From positions 62,001 through 126,000 of the forward strand of contig NZ_WTYO01000003.1 in the NCBI RefSeq assembly GCF_009827515.1: a DNA stretch of 64,000 nt, written 5' to 3'. Positions 35,793 through 46,041 of the stretch are shown here, piece after piece. The notes below the pieces were generated by a model. It searched no databases. It was not told the DNA's origin and saw nothing but the letters and a program-made list of their open reading frames with translations. The first letter of the stretch is position 1. Each line of letters begins with the position of its first letter. The position numbers and the translations under genes were made by a program. This DNA comes from Pelagerythrobacter marinus. Its GTDB lineage: Bacteria > Pseudomonadota > Alphaproteobacteria > Sphingomonadales > Sphingomonadaceae.

Positions 35793-37229
35793 ATGGCCCG
35801 CAAGAACGTGGAAATTGCCATCATCGGCGCCGGTACGGCCGGCATGCGCGCATATCGCGAGGTGTCGGCGCATACCGATTCGGTTCTGCTGATCGAGGCG
35901 GCCGACTTCGGGACCACCTGCGCACGGGAAGGCTGCATGCCGTCCAAGCTATTGATCGCCGCTGCCGAAGCCGCGTGGCACGGCCGGCACAGCGACCTTT
36001 TCGGCGTGCGCTTCGGCGAACCGGATATCGACGGTCGTGCCGTGATGAAACGAGTACGGGAGGAGCGCGACCGCTTCGTCGGTTTCGTCCTCCAGGCGGT
36101 CGACGACTGGCCGGACGAGCACAAGGCCTGCGCGCGCGCGCAGTTCCGGAGCGATCACGAACTCGAGCTGAGCGACGGAACGGTCGTGGAGGCCAAGCGC
36201 ATCATCATCGCCACAGGCTCGCGCCCCAATATCCCCCCGGTCTTCGCCGGGCTCGGCGATCGCCTGATCACCAACGCCGACGTGTTCGACTGGCACGACC
36301 TGCCCAGATCGGTCGCGGTGTTCGGCGCCGGCGTGATCGGACTCGAGCTCGGCCAGGCACTGCACCGCCTGGGCGTACGCACCGAACTGTTCGGCCGCGA
36401 CGGGGCTGTCGGGCCGATTTCCGACCCCGAGGTCGCTGCCCAGGCGCGGCATATCTTCGCCGCCGAGTTCCCCTTTCACGCCGATGCCAGGGTGGAACGC
36501 GTGGAACGTTCGGGCGACGGGGTGAAGGTGACGCACATCGTCCAGGGGCAGGAAGTCGCCACCACGTTCGACTATTGCCTCGTCGCCACCGGTCGCCGGC
36601 CGAATGTCGACAACCTCGGGCTCGAGAACACCAGCCTCGAACTCAACGAACGCGGCATTCCTCTCTACGACCCCCTCAGCGGTCGATGCGGCGATTCCCA
36701 TATCTTCATCGCCGGGGATTCCGTGCCCGAACTGCCGCTTCTCCACGAAGCCGCCGACGAGGGCTTCGTCGCCGGATACAACGCAACCCGCTTTCCCGAA
36801 GTTCGCAGGTTCGCGCGCAGTACGCCGCTGGGCGTGGTGTTTTCCGACCCCCAGATCATGATCGTGGGCGAAAGTCACCGCGATCTCGTCGCGCGCGGGG
36901 CGGAGTTCGAAACGGGCTCGGTGGACTGGCAAGACCAGGGCAGGGCCCGTGTCATGGGCGTGAACAAGGGCATCCTGCACGTCTATGCCGAACGGAACAC
37001 GGGCAGGTTCCTCGGGGCCGAGATGGTCGGCCCCCGGGCCGAACACTTCGCCCACCTGCTCGCCTGGGCGCGCCAGTCCGAGCTGACGATCGCGCAGATG
37101 CTGGAGCGGCCCTTCTACCACCCGGTGCTGGAAGAAGGCCTGCGAACGGCACTACGCGTGCTCAATTACAACCTCGGCATGGGCGCCAAGCCACCGCCCC
37201 GCTGCCTCGACTGCGGTCCGGGGGGCTGA
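35793..37229 (+). CDS. Dihydrolipoamide dehydrogenase-like pyridine nucleotide-disulfide oxidoreductase
   Basis: 478 aa. FAD-binding IIGAGTAG at the N-terminus, redox-active pair TTCAREGCMPSKLL (C-x4-C), NAD-binding VFGAGVIGLELG, a second FAD motif HIFIAGDSV, and the C-terminal acid-base HPVLEE motif of a class I dimeric flavoenzyme. It could be a true lipoamide dehydrogenase, but there is no acyltransferase or E1 nearby; the RclC, MsrB and AhpD neighbours suggest an RclA-like or AhpD-reducing role. It ends with a Cys pair (CLDCGPGG). Confidence 0.88.
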   Translation: MARKNVEIAIIGAGTAGMRAYREVSAHTDSVLLIEAADFGTTCAREGCMPSKLLIAAAEAAWHGRHSDLFGVRFGEPDIDGRAVMKRVREERDRFVGFVLQAVDDWPDEHKACARAQFRSDHELELSDGTVVEAKRIIIATGSRPNIPPVFAGLGDRLITNADVFDWHDLPRSVAVFGAGVIGLELGQALHRLGVRTELFGRDGAVGPISDPEVAAQARHIFAAEFPFHADARVERVERSGDGVKVTHIVQGQEVATTFDYCLVATGRRPNVDNLGLENTSLELNERGIPLYDPLSGRCGDSHIFIAGDSVPELPLLHEAADEGFVAGYNATRFPEVRRFARSTPLGVVFSDPQIMIVGESHRDLVARGAEFETGSVDWQDQGRARVMGVNKGILHVYAERNTGRFLGAEMVGPRAEHFAHLLAWARQSELTIAQMLERPFYHPVLEEGLRTALRVLNYNLGMGAKPPPRCLDCGPGG

Positions 37230-37237
37230 GCCCCCCG
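37219..37237 (+). other. Stem-loop with the stop codon in its loop
   Basis: CGGGGGGC and GCCCCCCG pair around TGA, which is the stop codon of the flavoprotein gene. No U-tract follows, so it is more likely an mRNA-stabilising or attenuating structure in the 138-nt gap before the AhpD-like gene than a terminator. Confidence 0.45.
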
Positions 37238-37367
37238 CGGCGCAGCCCCTGCCATGGACCGTCGACACGCCATCCGCGGGCGGGGGCCGCGGCCACCTTC
37301 GGCGGTCCTTTGGGCTGCATAGCGAGACGGGGATGAAACCTCCCCCGCCAACAAGGAGAGAGTTCGG

Positions 37368-37838
37368 ATGAACGAGAGAATGCCCGAGTTCGAGAACCGT
37401 CGGTTCGATCCCGACCTGACCCCCTTCCACGGCCTCGCCAAGCAGATGGCCGGCGCATTCGGATACACGGCCGATCTCGCGATCGACCGCGAACTGGCGC
37501 AGTTGCTCCGACTCCGTGTCGCGCAAGTCAACACCTGCTCCTATTGTCTGATCCTGCATTCGAAGGCCGCGCGTGAACACGGCATCGAAGACGCCCGGAT
37601 CGACAACCTGACAAGCTGGTGGGAAAGCGATCTCTACTCGCCCGCCGAGCAAGCGGCGCTGGCCTATTGCGAAGCGCTGACCGACGGTCGCCCGCGCGAT
37701 TTCGACGTTGCGCACCGCCGGGCGCGCGAGATTTTCACCGACCGCGAGATCGCGGAGATCGCGGCGGTCACCATCAACATGAACGTGTGGACCCGGCTCA
37801 AGCTGGCGCAAGGCGCCACACCGGTCTTCGTGGACTGA
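37368..37838 (+). CDS. AhpD-like carboxymuconolactone decarboxylase-family protein
   Basis: 156 aa. RVAQVNTCSYCLILHSKAAREHG holds the CxxC...H redox motif of AhpD-type peroxidase partners (C-S-Y-C then HSKAA). The rest follows the family: DLYSPAEQAALAYCEAL, FTDREIAEIAAVTINMNVWTRL. In mycobacteria AhpD is reduced through lipoamide dehydrogenase, which fits the flavoprotein upstream. GGAG-type ribosome site precedes the ATG. Confidence 0.88.
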   Translation: MNERMPEFENRRFDPDLTPFHGLAKQMAGAFGYTADLAIDRELAQLLRLRVAQVNTCSYCLILHSKAAREHGIEDARIDNLTSWWESDLYSPAEQAALAYCEALTDGRPRDFDVAHRRAREIFTDREIAEIAAVTINMNVWTRLKLAQGATPVFVD

Positions 37839-37842
37839 CATC

Positions 37843-38790
37843 GTGACGGAAGGCCCGCTTCTCCCCCTGATGGCCGGCGCGCTCGGCTTCTGCCTCGCCC
37901 GCGCCAACAGTTGCACGGTCGCGGCCGTCGGACGCCTGGTCCATGAACGGCGATGGGACTGGTTGCTGGGTCTTGCCTCGGCCGCCGCCTCGGGAGGGCT
38001 GGCCCTGTTCGTCCTGGCCTCCCTTCCAGGAGAAGCATTCGCCCTGCCCGAACGGCGCGCGCTCGGCCTCGCCCCCGTCGCGGGCGGAATCCTGCTCGGC
38101 CTTGGCGCGACGATCAATCGCGCCTGCATGCTGGGCAGCATTTCGCGCCTGTCCGAGGGCGATGGCACTTACCTGCTGACGCTGGCCGGGCTGGCGCTGT
38201 CGCTCGTCGTCGCGCCGCAGCTGTACATCCTGCCCCAGGCAACGGAAGGCCAAGCCTCGGCCGACGTGCTGGCGGAGCCGGCGACACCCGTTTTCGGCCT
38301 TGCCTTCCTGCTCGTGCTCGGCTGGGCCGCGATGCGCGTCAGGATCGGGCGCAACGCCACCCTGCGCTACCTCTTCGCCGTCGGTCTCATCGGCGCGGCC
38401 CTCTTTTCCGGCAACCCGCAGTGGAGTTACCTCGCGGCACTGCAGCGCGGGACGCAGGGCACGTTCCTCCAGTCGCAAACGGCCGCCGACCTGGCGGCCA
38501 TCGCCATCTTCGCCGGCGCGGCGCTGAGTTCATGGATAGCCGGCCGATTTTCGGCTCGGCGACCGACCATCTACCGCGCTGCCGGCGGCCTCGCCGGAGG
38601 CCTCCTGATGGGCCTGGGCGCGCAGACCGTGCCGGGGGGGAACGATGCCCTCCTGCTGTGGACGATACCGGGTGCGGCGCTCTACGGCCTCGTCGCCTAT
38701 GCAGTCATGATAGCGACCATCCTGGTCTGCCTCTGGCTGTACAAGACGGCGGTCGGCCGGGCGAACAGGCAGGCGACGGGCGCAAGCTAG
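37843..38790 (+). CDS. YeeE/YedE-family membrane transporter
   Basis: 315 aa starting with GTG, 4 nt after the previous stop. About nine or ten membrane segments with the family's conserved Cys motifs FCLARANSC near residue 20 and NRACMLGS near residue 95. Members import thiosulfate or other sulfur compounds. As last gene of the oxidant-defence operon it may supply sulfur for thiol repair. Its stop codon overlaps that of convergent maeB in CTAG. Confidence 0.88.
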   Translation: MTEGPLLPLMAGALGFCLARANSCTVAAVGRLVHERRWDWLLGLASAAASGGLALFVLASLPGEAFALPERRALGLAPVAGGILLGLGATINRACMLGSISRLSEGDGTYLLTLAGLALSLVVAPQLYILPQATEGQASADVLAEPATPVFGLAFLLVLGWAAMRVRIGRNATLRYLFAVGLIGAALFSGNPQWSYLAALQRGTQGTFLQSQTAADLAAIAIFAGAALSSWIAGRFSARRPTIYRAAGGLAGGLLMGLGAQTVPGGNDALLLWTIPGAALYGLVAYAVMIATILVCLWLYKTAVGRANRQATGAS

Positions 38791-41051
38791 CCCACGACGC
38801 CCGCGGCGGCGAGGACGGCCAGGGTCAGCACGTCCGGCGCGATCGCGGTCATGGGTGCGATCTGGACCGGCTTTTCCATCCCGATCAGCATCGGCCCGAT
38901 CGTCGCGTCGCCGGCGATTTCGCGCAGGAGCTTGGCCGACAGGTTCGCCGACTGCAGGCCGGGCATGATCAGCACGTTGGCCGGGCCGGAAAGGCGGCTG
39001 AAGGGGTACAGCTCCATCACCTTGGGGTTGAGCGCGGCGTCGGGCGCCATCTCGCCCTCGTATTCGAAGCCCGGCTTTTCCGCGTCGAGGATGGCGACCG
39101 CCTCGCGGATATTGCCCAGCCACTGGCCCGGCGGGTTGCCGAAGGTGGAATAGGACAGGAAGGCGACGCGCGGCTCGTGGCCCATGCGCCGCGCCACGGC
39201 GGCCGTCTCGCGCGCGATATGCGCCAGTTCCTCGGCCGTGGGCCGCTCGTTGATCGTCGTGTCGGCGAGGAAGGTCGTGTGGTTCTTGCCGATCATCATG
39301 TGGATGCCGAAAGGCACCTGGCCCGGCTTGGGATCGAGCACGAGGTTCACCTCGCGCGCGGTCTGCGAGAACGTCCGCGTCAGGCCGGAAATCATCGCGT
39401 CGCCATGGCCCAGCGCGACCAGCAGGGCGGCGAAGACGTTGCGTTCCTGGTTGACCAGGCGGCGCACGTCGCGTTCCGTCCGGCCCTTGCGCTGCAGCCG
39501 CTGGTAGAGGAAATCGACCATCTGCGGGACGAATTCCGAATCCGCCGAGTTCTGGATTTCCCACTCGTCGGGATCGTCCACCGCCAGTTCGACCAGCCGC
39601 TCGCGCACCTTTTCCGTCCGGCCGACGAGGATCGGCGTCCCGTAGCCGAAATCGCGGAACTGGATCGCCGCGCGCAGGACCACGTCTTCCTCCGCCTCGG
39701 CGAAGACCACCCGTTTCGGGTTGCTGCGCGCCATCTCGTACGTGTTGGTCAGCGCCGCGGTGGTCGGGTTGAGCCGCGCCTTGAGCGAGAGGCGATAGGC
39801 ATCCATGTCCTCGATCGGCGCCAGCGCTACGCCGCTGTCCATCGCCGCCTGGGCGACCGCGGAAGAGACGACTTCCATCAGGCGCGGATCGAACGGGGCG
39901 GGGATGATGTAATCGGTGCCGAAAGCGTGGCTCTTGCCGTAGGCGGCGGCCACTTCGTCGGGCACCCGTTCGCGCGCCAGCTCGGCGATCGCGCGCGCGG
40001 CGGCGATCTTCATCTCCTCGTTGATCGCGGTCGCCTGCACGTCCAGCGCGCCGCGGAAGATGAAGGGGAAACCGAGCACGTTGTTGACCTGGTTGGGAAA
40101 ATCGCTGCGTCCGGTGGCGATGATCGCATCGGGGCGTACGGCCTTGGCCTCGTCGGGCATGATCTCGGGCACCGGGTTCGCCATTGCGAAGATGATCGGC
40201 TGCTTCGCCATCCGGTCGACCCATTCGGGCTTGAGCGCGCCGGCGGCCGACAGGCCGAGGAAGATGTCCGCCCCCTCCAGCGCCTCTTCAAGGCTGCGCG
40301 CATCGGTGTCGATCGCGTGCGCGCTCTTCCACTGGTCCATCGAATCGGTCCGGCCGCGGTAGATCGGCCCCGACCGGTCGCACACGGTGACCTGGTCGTG
40401 CGGCACGCCCATCGCCTTGATCAGGGCGGTGCAGGCCAGCGCCGATGCGCCCGCGCCGTTCACCACCATCCGGACGTCCTTCAGCTCGCGCCCGGTCAGG
40501 TAACAGGCGTTGATCAGCCCGGCGGCGGCGATGATCGCGGTGCCGTGCTGGTCGTCGTGCATGACCGGTATGTTCATCCGCTCGCGCAGGGCCTGCTCGA
40601 TGATGAAGCATTCGGGCGCCTTGATGTCTTCGAGGTTGATGCCGCCGAAGCTCGGCTCCATCAGCGCGACCGCCTCGATGAACTTTTCCGGGTCCTCGGT
40701 CGCCAGCTCGATATCGATCGAATCGACGTCGGCGAAGCGCTTGAACAGGACCGCCTTGCCTTCCATCACCGGCTTCGACGCCAGCGCGCCGAGATTGCCG
40801 AGGCCGAGGATCGCGGTGCCGTTGGAAATCACCGCCACGAGGTTGGAGCGCGCGGTATAGCGCGCGGCATTGGCCGGGTCCTGCGCGATCGCCTCCACCG
40901 GCGCGGCGACCCCGGGGGAATAGGCCAGGCTGAGATCGCGCTGCGTGGCCATCGGCTTGGAGGCGACGATTTCGATCTTACCGGGACGGATCGTCTCGTG
41001 ATAGAACAGTGCCTCGCGCGCGGTGAAGCTCGCCTGTTTTTCCTCGGCCAA
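38787..41051 (-). CDS. maeB: NADP-dependent malic enzyme, MaeB type (fused to phosphotransacetylase-like domain)
   Basis: 754 aa, the normal length of the two-domain form. The malic enzyme half carries [12 protein letters not shown], the metal-binding [11 protein letters not shown], and NAD(P)-binding [11 protein letters not shown]. The C-terminal half (from about residue 430) is a phosphate acetyltransferase-like regulatory domain ([29 protein letters not shown]). Converts malate to pyruvate, giving NADPH. Convergent with the yedE-like gene and divergent from mutS. Confidence 0.96.
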   Translation of the reverse strand: MAEEKQASFTAREALFYHETIRPGKIEIVASKPMATQRDLSLAYSPGVAAPVEAIAQDPANAARYTARSNLVAVISNGTAILGLGNLGALASKPVMEGKAVLFKRFADVDSIDIELATEDPEKFIEAVALMEPSFGGINLEDIKAPECFIIEQALRERMNIPVMHDDQHGTAIIAAAGLINACYLTGRELKDVRMVVNGAGASALACTALIKAMGVPHDQVTVCDRSGPIYRGRTDSMDQWKSAHAIDTDARSLEEALEGADIFLGLSAAGALKPEWVDRMAKQPIIFAMANPVPEIMPDEAKAVRPDAIIATGRSDFPNQVNNVLGFPFIFRGALDVQATAINEEMKIAAARAIAELARERVPDEVAAAYGKSHAFGTDYIIPAPFDPRLMEVVSSAVAQAAMDSGVALAPIEDMDAYRLSLKARLNPTTAALTNTYEMARSNPKRVVFAEAEEDVVLRAAIQFRDFGYGTPILVGRTEKVRERLVELAVDDPDEWEIQNSADSEFVPQMVDFLYQRLQRKGRTERDVRRLVNQERNVFAALLVALGHGDAMISGLTRTFSQTAREVNLVLDPKPGQVPFGIHMMIGKNHTTFLADTTINERPTAEELAHIARETAAVARRMGHEPRVAFLSYSTFGNPPGQWLGNIREAVAILDAEKPGFEYEGEMAPDAALNPKVMELYPFSRLSGPANVLIMPGLQSANLSAKLLREIAGDATIGPMLIGMEKPVQIAPMTAIAPDVLTLAVLAAAGVVG

Positions 41052-41181
41052 GGTGTCGTCTCCTGATCTTCGGCTCAGTTGGGGGCCGCGGCGCCCTAAA
41101 CCACACTCGGCGCGCGAGCGGTAGGGGAAAGCGCAAGGGCCGCCCTTTCCGAATCGCCGATCGCGCGGCTAGGCCCGGGGC

Positions 41182-43818
41182 ATGGCGGGCAAGTCCACCC
41201 CGATGATGGAGCAATATCACGCGCTCAAGCGCGAGGCCGGCGATTGCCTGCTGTTCTATCGCATGGGCGACTTCTTCGAACTGTTTTTCGACGATGCCCG
41301 GACCGCGGCCGGAGTGCTCGACATCGCGCTGACCACCCGCGGCGAACACGGGGGGGAGCCGGTGCCGATGTGCGGCGTGCCGGTCCATTCCGCCGAAAGC
41401 TACCTCGCCCGCCTGATCCGCGCCGGGTGCCGGGTCGCCATCGCCGAGCAGGTTGAAACGCCCGAGGAGGCCAAGGCCCGCGCGCGGCGCGAAGGCTCGC
41501 CGGTGTCGAAGGCACTGGTAAGGCGCGACATCGTGCGCTTCGTCACCGCCGGCACCCTGACCGAAGAGGCGCTGCTGGAACCGCGGCGCGCCAACTTGCT
41601 GGTCGCGATCTGCGACGTGCGCGGCAAGGCGGGGATTGCCGCGATCGACATTTCCACCGGGCGCATGGTGCTGGAAGACTGCGATCCGGCCCGGCTGGGC
41701 GCGGCGATCGCGCGCCTGGCGCCGAGCGAGGTGGTAATCCCCGAGGACTGGCCCGCCGACTGGGGCGAGCGCCCGGCCGGCGCGATCGAGCGGGCGCGCA
41801 GCGACTTCGCTAGCGACGGCGGCGAACGCCGGCTGAAGGACATCCACGGGGTCGCCACGCTCGACGGGTTCGGCGCGTTCTCGCGCGCGATGCTGGCCGC
41901 CGCCGGGGGACTGATCGCCTATCTCGACCATGCCGGGCGCGGCCGGCTGCCGCTCCTCCTGCCGCCCGTCGTGCGGGCGGGCGAGGCGGCCCTGGCAATG
42001 GACGAGGCGACCCGCGCCAGCCTCGAGATCGTCCGTTCGCAGCAGGGCGGGCGCGAGGGGAGCCTGCTGGCCGCGATCGACCGCTGCGCCACCGGCGCCG
42101 GCGCGCGGCAACTGGCGGAAGACCTGTCCGCCCCCCTGACCGACGCGGCCGGGATCGAGGCGCGGCTGGCGCTGGTCGGCTGGTTCCATGCCGACCCGGT
42201 CCTGCGCGCCGAACTGCGCGAAGTCCTGCGGGCCCTGCCCGATATCGGCCGTGCGCTGGGGCGGATCGTCGCCGGGCGCGGCTCCCCCCGCGACCTGGGC
42301 CAGGTGCGCGACGGGCTGGCCGAGGCGCGGCGCATTCGCGACCACCTGCAGGCCCGCCCCGACCGCCCCGCCCTGCTCGACGCGCTCCTGCCGCACCTCG
42401 GCGGGCACGGCGCGCTGGTGGACCTGCTCCAGCGCGCGCTCGTGCCTGCGCCGCCGACCGAGCGGCAGAACGGCGGGTTCATCGCCGAAGGCTACGACGC
42501 GGGGCTCGACGAACTGCGGCAGACCTCGGGCAATGCGCGCCGCGCGATCGCGGCGATGGAAAGCCGTTACCGCGAGGAAACCGGGATCGCGGCGCTGAAG
42601 ATCCGGCACAACGGGGTGCTCGGCTATTTCATCGAGGTCCCGAGCAAGCACGCCGACGCGCTGATGGCGCCCGACAGCGGCTTTACCCACCGCCAGACGA
42701 TGGCGGGGGCGGTCCGCTTCAACTCGCTCGGCCTGCACGAGGAGGCCGCCCGCATCGCCGAGGCCGGCGGCCACGCGCTGGCCGCGGAGGAGGCCCATTT
42801 CGAGGAGCTGACCGGTGCCGTGGCCGAGCGGCGCGAGACGATTGCCGAGACCGCGGCGGCGCTGGCGCGGCTCGACGTCGCGGCCGGAAACGCCGAGCGC
42901 GCGGCCGAAGGCGACTGGTGCCGGCCCGCGATCGTGGAGGACCGCTGCCTCGAGATCGCCGGCGGGCGGCACCCGGTGGTCGAAGCCGCGCTGGCGCGCA
43001 CGGGCGAACGCTTCGTCGCCAACGACTGCCGGCTGGGCGACGACGACCGGCTCTGGCTGATCGGCGGGCCCAACATGGGCGGCAAGTCCACTTTCCTGCG
43101 GCAGAACGCGCTGATCGTCCTGCTCGCCCAGGCCGGCTGCTTCGTGCCTGCCGCGAGCGCGCGGATCGGCCTCGTCGATCGCCTCTTCAGCCGGGTCGGG
43201 GCTTCCGACAACCTCGCCCGCGGGCGGTCCACCTTCATGGTCGAAATGGTCGAGACCGCGGCGATCCTGGCCCAGGCGAGCGAACGCAGCTTCGTCATCC
43301 TCGACGAAGTGGGCCGCGGCACTTCGACCTACGACGGGCTGGCCCTGGCCTGGGCTGTGGTCGAGGCGGTCCACGAGACGCTGCGCTGCCGCTGCCTGTT
43401 CGCCACCCATTACCACGAGCTGTCGCGCCTGGCCGAGACTTGCGAGGCGCTGAGCCTCCACCACGTCCGCGCGCGCGAGTGGAAGGGCGAACTGGTCCTG
43501 CTGCACGAACTGGCCCGGGGGCCGGCGGACCGCAGCTACGGCCTCGCCGTCGCACGGCTGGCCGGGGTGCCCGAAGCGGTCGTCGCCCGCGCGCGGGCCG
43601 TGCTGGAACGGCTGGAGAAAGGGCGCGCGGAAACGGGCGGCCTGGCCGCCGGGCTGGGCGACCTGCCGCTGTTCGCGGCGGCCACCGCGGTGGAGGAGGA
43701 ACGGGTCGACAGCCTGCGCGAAACGCTCGCCGCGCTCGATGTCGATGCCCTCTCCCCGCGCGAGGCGCTCGACACGCTCTATCGCCTCAAGCAGGAAGCC
43801 GGGTCCACCAAGCCTTAA
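41182..43818 (+). CDS. mutS: DNA mismatch repair protein MutS
   Basis: 878 aa. The mismatch-binding Phe-x-Glu is in FYRMGDFFELFFDDA near the N-terminus; the ATPase has Walker A GGPNMGGKSTFLRQ, Walker B FVILDEVGRGTSTYDG and the FATHYHELSRL motif. The C-terminal tail with DPREALDTLY-type sequence (SPREALDTLYRLKQEA) is the usual tetramer segment. Recognises mismatches after replication and starts repair with MutL. Frame and length are normal, so repair should be intact. Confidence 0.97.
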   Translation: MAGKSTPMMEQYHALKREAGDCLLFYRMGDFFELFFDDARTAAGVLDIALTTRGEHGGEPVPMCGVPVHSAESYLARLIRAGCRVAIAEQVETPEEAKARARREGSPVSKALVRRDIVRFVTAGTLTEEALLEPRRANLLVAICDVRGKAGIAAIDISTGRMVLEDCDPARLGAAIARLAPSEVVIPEDWPADWGERPAGAIERARSDFASDGGERRLKDIHGVATLDGFGAFSRAMLAAAGGLIAYLDHAGRGRLPLLLPPVVRAGEAALAMDEATRASLEIVRSQQGGREGSLLAAIDRCATGAGARQLAEDLSAPLTDAAGIEARLALVGWFHADPVLRAELREVLRALPDIGRALGRIVAGRGSPRDLGQVRDGLAEARRIRDHLQARPDRPALLDALLPHLGGHGALVDLLQRALVPAPPTERQNGGFIAEGYDAGLDELRQTSGNARRAIAAMESRYREETGIAALKIRHNGVLGYFIEVPSKHADALMAPDSGFTHRQTMAGAVRFNSLGLHEEAARIAEAGGHALAAEEAHFEELTGAVAERRETIAETAAALARLDVAAGNAERAAEGDWCRPAIVEDRCLEIAGGRHPVVEAALARTGERFVANDCRLGDDDRLWLIGGPNMGGKSTFLRQNALIVLLAQAGCFVPAASARIGLVDRLFSRVGASDNLARGRSTFMVEMVETAAILAQASERSFVILDEVGRGTSTYDGLALAWAVVEAVHETLRCRCLFATHYHELSRLAETCEALSLHHVRAREWKGELVLLHELARGPADRSYGLAVARLAGVPEAVVARARAVLERLEKGRAETGGLAAGLGDLPLFAAATAVEEERVDSLRETLAALDVDALSPREALDTLYRLKQEAGSTKP

Positions 43819-43845
43819 GCATTCGCAGCTAGGCTGGCGCGCGTC

Positions 43846-44283
43846 ATGGACGCCAATCCCTTCACCAACAAGTGGGCGGCGATCGCCCTTGCCCTGCTGG
43901 TCGTGGTCGGCGCCGGCGCGCTCGTCGGGGACGAGGACGGCGGGGGCGTGCTCGACCGGCTGGCGCAGCAGGCCGGGCAGCCCGCCGCAGGGGGCGAGCC
44001 GTTGCCGCCGCCGGCATCCGAAAGCGATCGGCCCATGCGGGTGCTGGCCCCGCCCCGCGCGCCGATGCCCCCCGATCCCGGCCCGGGCTTCGACGAGGAT
44101 CCGCTGCAGGACCTGGCAGAAGAGGCCGAGCCTTTCCCCGACGAGGTGCTGATCGACGATGCCGAGGGCTTCGGCTCGGCACCGATGATCGTCCACGACC
44201 GGGAACCGGGCAGCGAGGCGGTGATTGAAGCTGAGGGAGAAGCAGCTATCGTCGTGCCCGATGCCGGAGAAGCAGGACTCTAA
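43846..44283 (+). CDS. Hypothetical protein with one membrane anchor
   Basis: 145 aa: a single membrane segment (WAAIALALLVVVGAGALV) followed by a low-complexity, acidic, Pro/Glu/Ala-rich region facing the periplasm. No domain recognised. 27 nt after mutS; its end overlaps the DUF202 gene start by 23 nt. Confidence 0.62.
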   Translation: MDANPFTNKWAAIALALLVVVGAGALVGDEDGGGVLDRLAQQAGQPAAGGEPLPPPASESDRPMRVLAPPRAPMPPDPGPGFDEDPLQDLAEEAEPFPDEVLIDDAEGFGSAPMIVHDREPGSEAVIEAEGEAAIVVPDAGEAGL

Positions 44284-44662
44284 CGATCTCGCGAAAGAGC
44301 GGACGCAATACGCCGAAGATCGCAACATCATGGCGATGGAGCGGACCTTCGCCGGGTGGATCCGCACGGCCTTCGCCGCGATCGGGATCGGGCTTGCCTT
44401 CCGCGTCCTGTTCGGTGCCTTCGAGCCGCCCTGGCTGGCCAAGGCGATCGCGACGCTTTTCATCGCCGCCGGCGCCCTGCTCGCCTTTTCGGCCCAGCGG
44501 CGCGCGTGCCACACGCTCTCGCGGCTCGATTCGCACGAGTTCGAACGTGCCTCCAGCCCCAATTTCCGGCTGCTCGCCTATGCCGTCATGGCCGGCGCCG
44601 CGATCCTGATCGCGGGCCTGTGGGTCCTCAACGACGGGGACCTGGCGAAGACGGCCGGCTAG
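44261..44662 (+). CDS. YidH-like DUF202 membrane protein
   Basis: 133 aa from ATG 44261 (MPEKQDSNDLAKERTQ). DUF202 hallmarks: YAEDRNIMAMERTFAGWIRTAFAAI-type N-terminal segment (ERTFAGWIRTAFAAIGIG) and three membrane segments. Function of the family is not established. A TTG at 44225 is an alternative start. Confidence 0.85.
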   Translation: MPEKQDSNDLAKERTQYAEDRNIMAMERTFAGWIRTAFAAIGIGLAFRVLFGAFEPPWLAKAIATLFIAAGALLAFSAQRRACHTLSRLDSHEFERASSPNFRLLAYAVMAGAAILIAGLWVLNDGDLAKTAG

Positions 44663-44687
44663 CCCGGCCCCCGTTCACCCGGCCAGT

Positions 44688-45026
44688 TCAGGTGCCGTCG
44701 CCCCGCAGCCCGTCGGGCTTGCGGGGCTTGCCGTACTTGTCGACGTTGTCGTCGTGGTTGGTCTCGCCGCGATAGGCGTCCATGTCGATCCGGCCCGAGC
44801 TTTCCATGTCGCGCATGCGATCGACCACGTCCTGGGTCGAATCGTTCATCAGCCCGCTGGAATTGTCGCTCTTCTCGCTCTCGGTCGGGCTCACGCCGGC
44901 CGGCTCGCGCGCTTCCCTGGCGATCTCCTGGGCCTGGGCGCGGTGATCGTCCTGCTCGTCGTTGTGCATCTCGGGCGCGAGGTCGGCCTGGCGCTCTTCC
45001 TGGCTCTTCACCGGCTTGTCGGTCAT
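44688..45026 (-). CDS. Small acidic hydrophilic protein
   Basis: 112 aa from ATG 45026, with AAAGGAG upstream. Very hydrophilic and charged (EERQADLAPEMHNDEQDD..., MESSGRIDMDAYRGE), probably disordered. It lies 53 nt after the 3-hydroxyacyl-CoA dehydrogenase gene on the same strand and could be co-transcribed. No family recognised. Confidence 0.7.
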   Translation of the reverse strand: MTDKPVKSQEERQADLAPEMHNDEQDDHRAQAQEIAREAREPAGVSPTESEKSDNSSGLMNDSTQDVVDRMRDMESSGRIDMDAYRGETNHDDNVDKYGKPRKPDGLRGDGT

Positions 45027-45079
45027 GCGAATTCTCCTTTGCATGGCCAACGGACGGGGGGCGCAGGGCGTTCCGCGCC

Positions 45080-45949
45080 TCAGCGGGTCGGCACCGGCTC
45101 CTCGCCCGAATAGTCGTAGAACCCGCGGCCCGCCTTGCGGCCCAACCAGCCGGCCTCGACGTATTTCACCAGCAGGGGCGCCGGGCGATACCGCGGGTCG
45201 CCGGTCGTGCCATGGAGGACCCTGATGATTTCCAGGCAGGTATCCAGCCCGACGAAATCGGCCAGCTGCAAGGGCCCCATCGGGTGGTTCAGGCCCAGGC
45301 GGCAGCCCTTGTCGATATCGGCCACGTCCGCCGTGCCCTGGCCGAGGACGAAGATCGCCTCGTTGATCATCGGCAGGAGGATGCGGTTGACGACGAAGCC
45401 GGGTTCGTCCTGGCTCAGCACGACTTCCTTGCCCAGGCTCTCGGCAAAGGCGCGCATCCGCGCGGTCGTTTCCTCCGAGGTGGCGAGCCCGGGGATGACC
45501 TCGATCAGGCCCATGACCGGCACCGGGTTGAAGAAGTGCAGCCCGATGAAGCGCGCCGGGTCGGGCGCCCAGTTGGCCATGCGCGTGATCGGGATCGAGC
45601 TGGTGTTGCTGGCCAGGATCGCGTCCTTGCCCAGGACATTGCCCGCCGCCTCGAAGATCGAGCGCTTGATGTCCTCGCGCTCGGTCGCGGCCTCGATGAT
45701 CAGGTCGGCATCGGCCATCGCGTCGTAGCCGGCGACCGGGGTGATCCGCGCCAGCGCCGCCTCGGCATCGGCGATCTCGATCTTGCCCTTGCCCACCAGC
45801 TTGCCCAGCGCGCGGTCGATCCCCGCCCGGGCCTTCTCCGCCAGGCTCAGCTCGACATCGGCCAGGAGAACCTCGATCCCGTGGCCGGCCACGGTCTGCG
45901 TGATTCCGGAGCCCATCTGGCCCGCGCCGACGATCGCCACCTTTCGCAT
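45080..45949 (-). CDS. 3-hydroxybutyryl-CoA dehydrogenase
   Basis: 289 aa from ATG 45949, 9 nt after GAAGGA (a GTG at 45955 is less well placed). NAD-binding [13 protein letters not shown] at the N-terminus, SNTSSIPIT, the catalytic His in [13 protein letters not shown], and [10 protein letters not shown]; the C-terminal domain has [15 protein letters not shown] and KAGRGFYDY. Oxidises 3-hydroxyacyl-CoA in butyrate/fatty-acid or PHB-related metabolism. Confidence 0.95.
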   Translation of the reverse strand: MRKVAIVGAGQMGSGITQTVAGHGIEVLLADVELSLAEKARAGIDRALGKLVGKGKIEIADAEAALARITPVAGYDAMADADLIIEAATEREDIKRSIFEAAGNVLGKDAILASNTSSIPITRMANWAPDPARFIGLHFFNPVPVMGLIEVIPGLATSEETTARMRAFAESLGKEVVLSQDEPGFVVNRILLPMINEAIFVLGQGTADVADIDKGCRLGLNHPMGPLQLADFVGLDTCLEIIRVLHGTTGDPRYRPAPLLVKYVEAGWLGRKAGRGFYDYSGEEPVPTR

Positions 45950-46041
45950 GTGCACATGTCCTTCGCAGTTGCAGCAGGGGCGTCTGGTAACGCCTGCGGA
46001 CGGGCCTGGCTAGGGCGGCGCGGCAGGGCGCGCGGCGCCGG

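Noticed and set aside
37953-44562. Very long open frames on opposite strands (plus 37953-41066 and minus 40978-44562)
   Set aside because: They run antisense to maeB and mutS, both unmistakable genes; their translations are low-complexity Arg/Gly/His-rich sequence caused by high GC.
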